The notes beneath the pieces were generated by a model. The model ran no database searches, was not told where the DNA came from, and worked only from the letters and a program-made list of their open reading frames with translations. This document shows, piece after piece, positions 59,932-64,000 of a DNA stretch of 64,000 bases. Source of the DNA: DATLLN01 sp963809205 (GTDB lineage Bacteria; Actinomycetota; Thermoleophilia; Gaiellales; JAICJC01). Both the position numbers and the translations under genes were made by a program. Numbering within the stretch: the stretch's first letter is position 1; each line of letters starts with the position of its first letter. The stretch covers positions 62,001 to 126,000 of the forward strand of contig CAWEIS010000011.1 in NCBI GenBank assembly GCA_963809205.1, read 5' to 3'.

Positions 59932-60610
59932 GGGTCAGAGCCTCGTGCTGGCCGCGCGCCGGCTGGCGCCGCTCGTCGGCCACGCGGTGACGGAGGGCGC
60001 GCTGGCCGGCGCGACCATCGAGGCGGTCGAGCCCTACGGCAAGCACCTGTTGATCCGCACCGACGATGGGCGCACGCTGGACGTGCACCTGGGCATGCAC
60101 GGCCGGGTGCGGCTGCGGCCGAGCGGCGCCGGCACTGGGCGCCATGTGCTGCGGACGCCGGCCGGCGACGCGGTCATCCACCATCCCAGCCGCTACCACG
60201 TGCGGCGGTCGAGCACCCACCGGCTGCGGCTGGGCCCGGACGTGCTCGGAGACTTCGACCCGGCCGAGTATCTGCGCCGCGCCCGGCTGGTCGACCGGCC
60301 GATCGGCGAGATGCTGCTCGACCAGCGCGTGCTTGCCGGCGTGGGCAACGTGGCCAAGTCCGAGGCGCTGTGGCGCTGTCGGGTCGATCCGTTCGCCCCG
60401 GTGTCGGCGCTCGGCGACGATCGGCTGCTGGCGCTGGCCGCCGAGGCGGCGGACGTGCTGCAGCACGGCGTCGACGACGGTGGGCGCCTGCCGCGCGAGG
60501 TCTACAAGCGGGGAGGACGTCCCTGCCCGCGCTGCGGCGGGCCGATCCGCCGCGACGTGCAGGGCGAGGCCCGGCGAAGCACCTACTGGTGCCCGGCCTG
60601 CGCCGTGTAG
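59924..60610 (+). CDS. nei: Fpg/Nei family DNA glycosylase (endonuclease VIII-like)
   Basis: A 228-residue glycosylase. The N-terminal Pro-Glu catalytic pair (start GTG then PEGQ) is present; DVHLGMHGRVRL, LDQRVLAGVGNVAKSEALWRCRVDPF (helix-two-turn-helix) and the zinc finger GRPCPRCGGPIRRDV...YWCPACAV are intact. The catalytic lysine is in YGKHLLIRT. It excises oxidised bases with beta-delta lyase activity. Translation is coupled to lhr by an 8-bp overlap; together a DNA-damage unit. Confidence 0.92.
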   Translation: MPEGQSLVLAARRLAPLVGHAVTEGALAGATIEAVEPYGKHLLIRTDDGRTLDVHLGMHGRVRLRPSGAGTGRHVLRTPAGDAVIHHPSRYHVRRSSTHRLRLGPDVLGDFDPAEYLRRARLVDRPIGEMLLDQRVLAGVGNVAKSEALWRCRVDPFAPVSALGDDRLLALAAEAADVLQHGVDDGGRLPREVYKRGGRPCPRCGGPIRRDVQGEARRSTYWCPACAV

Positions 60611-60621
60611 CCTGACCGGTC

Positions 60622-61527
60622 GTGCTATTTCGCCGCTCCAGGACAGATGTCGTCCATCGCGCCCGCGGCGCCCTGCTGGGCCTCGCCGCGGGCGACGCGC
60701 TGGGCGCCGCCCTGGAGTGGCTGTCGCCCGAGCAGATCACTGTGCGCTACGGCGGCCCGCTGCGCGACATGGTGGCGTCCGGGATGTGGGCGATGGGGGA
60801 GTGGACGGACGACACGGCGATGATGCTGGCGCTCGGCCAGAGCCTGTCCGACCGCGGGGGCTACGACGAGGACGACCTGTTCGCGCGGTACGCGGTGTGG
60901 ATCCGCAGCGGCCCCAAGGACGTCGGCTCGACGGTGCGCGGCGCGCTGGAGCGGGCACGCTCGGCGGACGAGGCGCGGGCGCTTGCCGAGCGCTACCACG
61001 AGGAGTCCGGCGGACGCAGCGCCGGCAACGGCTCGCTGATGCGAACGGCGCCGATCGGCATCCGCTACCGCGGCGACCGCTCCGAGCTCGAGCGGTGCAC
61101 GCGGGCGGATTCCTCGATGACCCACCACGACCCGCTGGCCGCGGATGCCTGCGTCTTCTTCAACCTGACGCTGGCGGCGCTGCTCGACGGGCGCAAGCTG
61201 CCGAAGCCGGAGTCGACGGCGGCCGAGACGGCGATGGCGGCGATGGCGGCCGGTGAGGATGACCTGCTGGACGAGGTGCAGCGGCGGACGGGGTTCGTGC
61301 TGACCGCCCTGCGCGTGGGATACGCCGCGGCCTTCGGGCGCGCGAGCTTCGAGGACGCCGTCGTGTTCGCCGCCAACCTGGGCGGCGACGCCGACACCAA
61401 CGCCGCGGTGGCCGGCGCGCTCGCCGGCGCGCGGTTCGGCACGGACGCGATCCCGCAGCGCTGGCTGGAGCCGCTGCGCGACCGCGACGTGATCTCCGGC
61501 GTCGCCACCCGGCTCGCTCGTGCGTAG
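60622..61527 (+). CDS. ADP-ribosylglycohydrolase family protein
   Basis: A 301-residue DraG-type hydrolase. Metal sites: LAAGDALGAALEWLS, WTDDTAMMLALGQSL (TDD) and NLGGDADTNAAVAGALAGA (GGDxDT, binds both metals). HHDPLAADACVFF is the family's middle block. Removes ADP-ribose from proteins or nucleic acids; some relatives act on other nucleotides. GTG 60622 follows TAGCCT by 8 nt. No cognate ADP-ribosyltransferase is seen in the window, and its substrate is unknown. Confidence 0.93.
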   Translation: MLFRRSRTDVVHRARGALLGLAAGDALGAALEWLSPEQITVRYGGPLRDMVASGMWAMGEWTDDTAMMLALGQSLSDRGGYDEDDLFARYAVWIRSGPKDVGSTVRGALERARSADEARALAERYHEESGGRSAGNGSLMRTAPIGIRYRGDRSELERCTRADSSMTHHDPLAADACVFFNLTLAALLDGRKLPKPESTAAETAMAAMAAGEDDLLDEVQRRTGFVLTALRVGYAAAFGRASFEDAVVFAANLGGDADTNAAVAGALAGARFGTDAIPQRWLEPLRDRDVISGVATRLARA

Positions 61528-61545
61528 ACGGTAAGCTCAGCAGCC

Positions 61546-62532
61546 ATGCCCGAAACTCCCGACCGCAACCTGGCGCTCGAGCTCGTCCGCGTGACAGAGG
61601 CGGCGGCGCTGGCCGCGGCCCGCTGGGTCGGCGCCGGCGACAAGATCGCGGCCGACCAGGCGGCGGTTGACGCGATGCGCCACATGCTGGCGACCGTCGA
61701 GATGGACGGCGTCGTTGTCATCGGCGAGGGCGAGAAAGACGAGGCGCCGATGCTGTTCAACGGCGAGCGGATCGGCGCCGGCCACGGTGTTGCGGTGGAC
61801 GTCGCCGTCGATCCGCTGGAGGGCACCGAGCTGTGCGCGAAGGGCCAGCCCAACGCGCTGGCGGTGGTCGCCGCCAGCGACCGCGAGACGATGTTCGACC
61901 CCGGCCCGTGCGTCTACATGGAGAAGCTCGCGTGCGGGCCGGACGTCGACGACGAGCTCGACCTGAACGCGCCGATCGAGGAGACGCTGGAGACGGTCGC
62001 CCGCGCCAAGCGGGTGCGCCCGCGCGACCTGATGGTCGTCATCCTCGACCGGCCGCGCCACGAGGAGATGGTCAAGCGGATCCGCGCCGTCGGCACCCGC
62101 ATCCGCTTCATCCCGCACGGCGACGTGTCGGGCGCGCTGATGGCGGCCAGCCCGGACACGGGCATCGACCTGCTGTGGGGCATCGGCGGGACGCCGGAGG
62201 GCGTGCTGTCGGCGGCGGCGTTCAAGTGCCTGGGCGGGCAGTTCCAGGGGAAGCTCTGGCCGCGCAACGACGAGGAGCGGCAGGCGGCGGTGGACGCCGA
62301 CTACGACGTCGACAAGGTGCTGTCACTCGACGATCTCGTCCTCGGAGACAACACGTTCTTCGCCGCCACCGGGGTCACCGACGGCGATCTGCTGCGCGGC
62401 GTCCGCTACACCCGCGGCGGTGCGCGGACGCACTCGCTGGTCATGCGCTCGCGGTCGGGCACGGTGCGCACGCTGCAGGCGACGCACAGCATGGACAAGC
62501 TGGCCGAGCTGGCCGGCGACCGCTACGCCTGA
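61546..62532 (+). CDS. glpX: Class II fructose-1,6-bisphosphatase
   Basis: A 328-residue GlpX-type FBPase, a metal-dependent gluconeogenic enzyme. EGEKDEAPMLFNGERIG, VDVAVDPLEGTELCAKGQPN and VYMEKLACGPDVDD are signature blocks; RIRAVGTRIRFIPHGDVSG and GIDLLWGIGGTPEGVLSAAA follow. Length and order are normal. ATG follows TAAGCT by 8 nt. The stop overlaps the convergent ybaK gene by 10 bp. Confidence 0.97.
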   Translation: MPETPDRNLALELVRVTEAAALAAARWVGAGDKIAADQAAVDAMRHMLATVEMDGVVVIGEGEKDEAPMLFNGERIGAGHGVAVDVAVDPLEGTELCAKGQPNALAVVAASDRETMFDPGPCVYMEKLACGPDVDDELDLNAPIEETLETVARAKRVRPRDLMVVILDRPRHEEMVKRIRAVGTRIRFIPHGDVSGALMAASPDTGIDLLWGIGGTPEGVLSAAAFKCLGGQFQGKLWPRNDEERQAAVDADYDVDKVLSLDDLVLGDNTFFAATGVTDGDLLRGVRYTRGGARTHSLVMRSRSGTVRTLQATHSMDKLAELAGDRYA

Positions 62533-62990
62533 AGGTCGGCGCTGACCGCGCCGGTGAGGCGCACCAGGTCGGCCAGCGGCACCTCGACGATCGTCCCCCG
62601 GCCGCCGCCGTTCAGGCAGATCCGCTGGAACCGTTCGGCGGTCGCGTCGAGGTGCACCGGCAGCGGGCGCTGCGAGCCGAGCGGGCTGATCCCGCCGACC
62701 CGGTAGCCGGTCGCCCGCTCGGCGTCGGCCGGCCGGGCCATCGTCGCCGACTTGGCGCCGGCCGCGGCGGCCAGCTTCTTCAGCGACAGCTCGGCGTTCG
62801 CAGGCACCAGCGCGAACACTAGGTGGTCGCCGGTTGTGGCCACCAGGCTCTTGAACATCCGCTCGTGCTCGACCCCCAGCGAATCGGCAGCCTGCTCGGC
62901 TGCCGCGCCGCCCGGCGAGTAGTCGTACTCCAGCAGCCGGTAGGCGACGCCGGCCCTGCGCAGCACCGTCGTGCCTCTGGTCTCCGCCAT
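62523..62990 (-). CDS. ybaK: YbaK/EbsC family Cys-tRNA(Pro) deacylase
   Basis: A 155-residue trans-editing protein. VFALVPANAELSLKKLAAAAGAKSATM carries the catalytic Lys (A-x-L-K-K), and TGYRVGGISPLGSQRPLPVHLD is the conserved GxxGGxSP. It hydrolyses Cys-tRNA(Pro) or related mischarged tRNAs. ATG 62990; the -10 region before it is AT-rich (TATTAC). Overlaps glpX by 10 bp, convergent. Confidence 0.93.
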   Translation of the reverse strand: MAETRGTTVLRRAGVAYRLLEYDYSPGGAAAEQAADSLGVEHERMFKSLVATTGDHLVFALVPANAELSLKKLAAAAGAKSATMARPADAERATGYRVGGISPLGSQRPLPVHLDATAERFQRICLNGGGRGTIVEVPLADLVRLTGAVSADLQA

Positions 62991-63040
62991 CGCCGGTAAT
63001 ATTGCAGCCGTCCGGAGTCTTTCTGACCAGGAGCGTCGAG

Positions 63041-63295
63041 TTGCGAGCAGAGAACGCGCCCGAATACGAGTCCTACAAGGACGACGCGATCGCCGTCCTC
63101 AACGGCGTGGCCTTCACGATCGCGCTGATGGGTGTCTGGACGAAGCCGCTGTACACCGGCCCGATCGCGCTGCTGTTGGCGGTGTTCGGGTACTTCCTGT
63201 CGCCGCGCGGCAAGGGCGGCATGATCATCGCGGTCATCATCACCACGGTCGCAGCGCTGTTGATCCGTTGGCAGTGGGGGTACACGATCAACTGA
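63041..63295 (+). CDS. Small two-helix membrane protein, unknown
   Basis: An 84-residue protein from TTG 63041 (GGAG 7 nt upstream), LRAENAPEYESYKDDAIAVL at the start, two or three membrane helices (GVAFTIALMGVWT, GPIALLLAVFGYFLSP, GGMIIAVIITTVAALLIRWQ). An earlier start at 63002 would add 13 residues but lacks a ribosome site. The next gene begins at or just after its stop. No family recognised. Confidence 0.65.
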   Translation: MRAENAPEYESYKDDAIAVLNGVAFTIALMGVWTKPLYTGPIALLLAVFGYFLSPRGKGGMIIAVIITTVAALLIRWQWGYTIN

Positions 63296-64000
63296 CCCCT
63301 GGCCGCGTCCTTTTGACGGGGGCGACCGGGTACGTCGGAGGCCGGTTGCTGCCGGCGCTCGAGCACAGCGAGCGTCGCCTGCGCTGTGCCGTGCGGACGC
63401 CCGATCGGCTGACCTCGCGGGTCGCGACGGAGACCGAGGTTGTCGCGGCTGACGTGTTCGACGGCGCGTCGCTCGAGCGGGCGCTGGCCGGTGTGGACAT
63501 CGCGTATTACCTCGTGCACTCGATGGGCTCGGACGGAGAGTTCGAGGAGCGCGACCGGACTGCCGCTGAGCTATTCGGCGCCGCGGCCCGCGACCAGGGC
63601 GTCCGGCGGATCGTGTACCTCGGCGGGCTGGGACGCGGGGGTTCGCTGTCGTCTCACCTGGAGAGCCGGCAGGAGGTCGGCCGGATCCTCGCCGCCAGCG
63701 GCGTCGAGACGATCGAGTTCCGCGCGTCGATCGTGATCGGGTCGGGCAGCCTCTCGTTCGAGATGGTGCGGGCCCTGGTCGAGCGGCTGCCGGTGATGGT
63801 CACGCCGCGCTGGGTGCGGACGCCGACGCAGCCGATCGCGATCGAGGACGTGGTCGCCTACCTGGCCGCGGCGCTCGACCTGCCGGCCGGCGGTAGCCGC
63901 GTCTACGAGATCGGCGGCGCCGACGTGGTGTCCTACGGTGAGCTGATGCGCGAGTACGCCCGTCAGCGCGGACTGCGGCGGACGATGATCGAGGTGCCGG
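63292..64000 (+). CDS. NAD(P)-binding atypical SDR (NmrA/DUF2867-like), cut by window end
   Basis: At least 235 residues, running off the right edge. LLTGATGYVGGRLLPALEHS is the cofactor site (GxxGxxG); DIAYYLVHSMGSDGEFEERD (replaces the usual YxxxK), GVRRIVYLGGLGRGGSLSSH and WVRTPTQPIAIEDVVAYLAA are typical of NmrA-like SDRs. The start is unclear: a CTG at 63292 overlapping the previous stop gives the usual length, TTG 63313 is slightly short. Probably in one operon with the membrane protein. Confidence 0.82.
   Translation, partial: MTPGRVLLTGATGYVGGRLLPALEHSERRLRCAVRTPDRLTSRVATETEVVAADVFDGASLERALAGVDIAYYLVHSMGSDGEFEERDRTAAELFGAAARDQGVRRIVYLGGLGRGGSLSSHLESRQEVGRILAASGVETIEFRASIVIGSGSLSFEMVRALVERLPVMVTPRWVRTPTQPIAIEDVVAYLAAALDLPAGGSRVYEIGGADVVSYGELMREYARQRGLRRTMIEVP

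Noticed and set aside
1..64000. CRISPR arrays, rRNA genes, transposases
   Set aside because: No regularly spaced direct repeats, rRNA-like stretches or DDE/HUH transposase motifs were seen.

Overview
The window is about 64 kb of high-GC, densely packed DNA. Gene content suggests a soil-type actinobacterium, perhaps Thermoleophilia (Gaiellales/Solirubrobacterales-like); that assignment is inference, not measurement. Clues are a Tad pilus subunit, paired CtaG proteins, class III cyclase fusions, the Lhr helicase/Nei glycosylase pair, GlpX, group II truncated globin, many GTG starts, and a TAnnnT box 6-9 nt before many start codons (leaderless-type promoters).

Layout. 0-10.5 kb: TadC end, ornithine-cyclodeaminase-like enzyme with an overlapping hydrolase, CocE-type hydrolase, solute-binding lipoprotein, frame-broken epimerase, divergent CtaG pair, SRPBCC protein. 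10.5-17.9 kb: an AmiC-like amide-binding protein without signal peptide, divergent from an HD/LuxR regulator; a secreted dimethylformamidase-like protein; an SQD1-like nucleotide-sugar enzyme translationally coupled to a DegT aminotransferase; a 47-residue zinc ribbon. 18-27.3 kb: L,D-transpeptidase, hydrolase-cyclase fusion, two SDRs, GNAT, methyltransferase, VOC protein, phosphotransferase, cupin.

27.5-40.3 kb looks like a genomic island bounded by tRNA-Ser(TGA) and a perfect 60-bp copy of its 3' end. It carries a truncated permease and an aldehyde dehydrogenase scrap, a GntR-controlled lipoprotein/TolB-like operon, small stress and membrane genes (CsbD, iron permease-like, CorA), a CarH-type B12 photoreceptor regulator divergent from a secreted HtaA-like protein, and an ECF sigma factor. 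I see no integrase.

40.3-64 kb looks like chromosomal backbone: GlbO, esterase-like hydrolase, enolase-superfamily protein, SerS/HAD/cytochrome c operon, siroheme decarboxylase fusion, LtrA, sigma/Ogt pair, molybdopterin oxidoreductase/cytochrome b/MBL operon, a very large kinase-cyclase-propeller-substrate-binding fusion, Lhr-Nei, ADP-ribosylglycohydrolase, GlpX, YbaK.

Two cross-cutting observations matter for any reader. First, up to ten reading-frame breaks in otherwise good genes are all repaired by removing a single base, mostly in short G/C runs, which points to a sequencing or assembly artefact; frame-broken genes here should not be assumed dead. Second, the 51.7-55.6 kb gene, once repaired, encodes an approximately 1300-residue one-piece receptor joining an intracellular Ser/Thr kinase and cyclase to an extracellular oligopeptide-type binding domain; it is the most unusual gene in the window.
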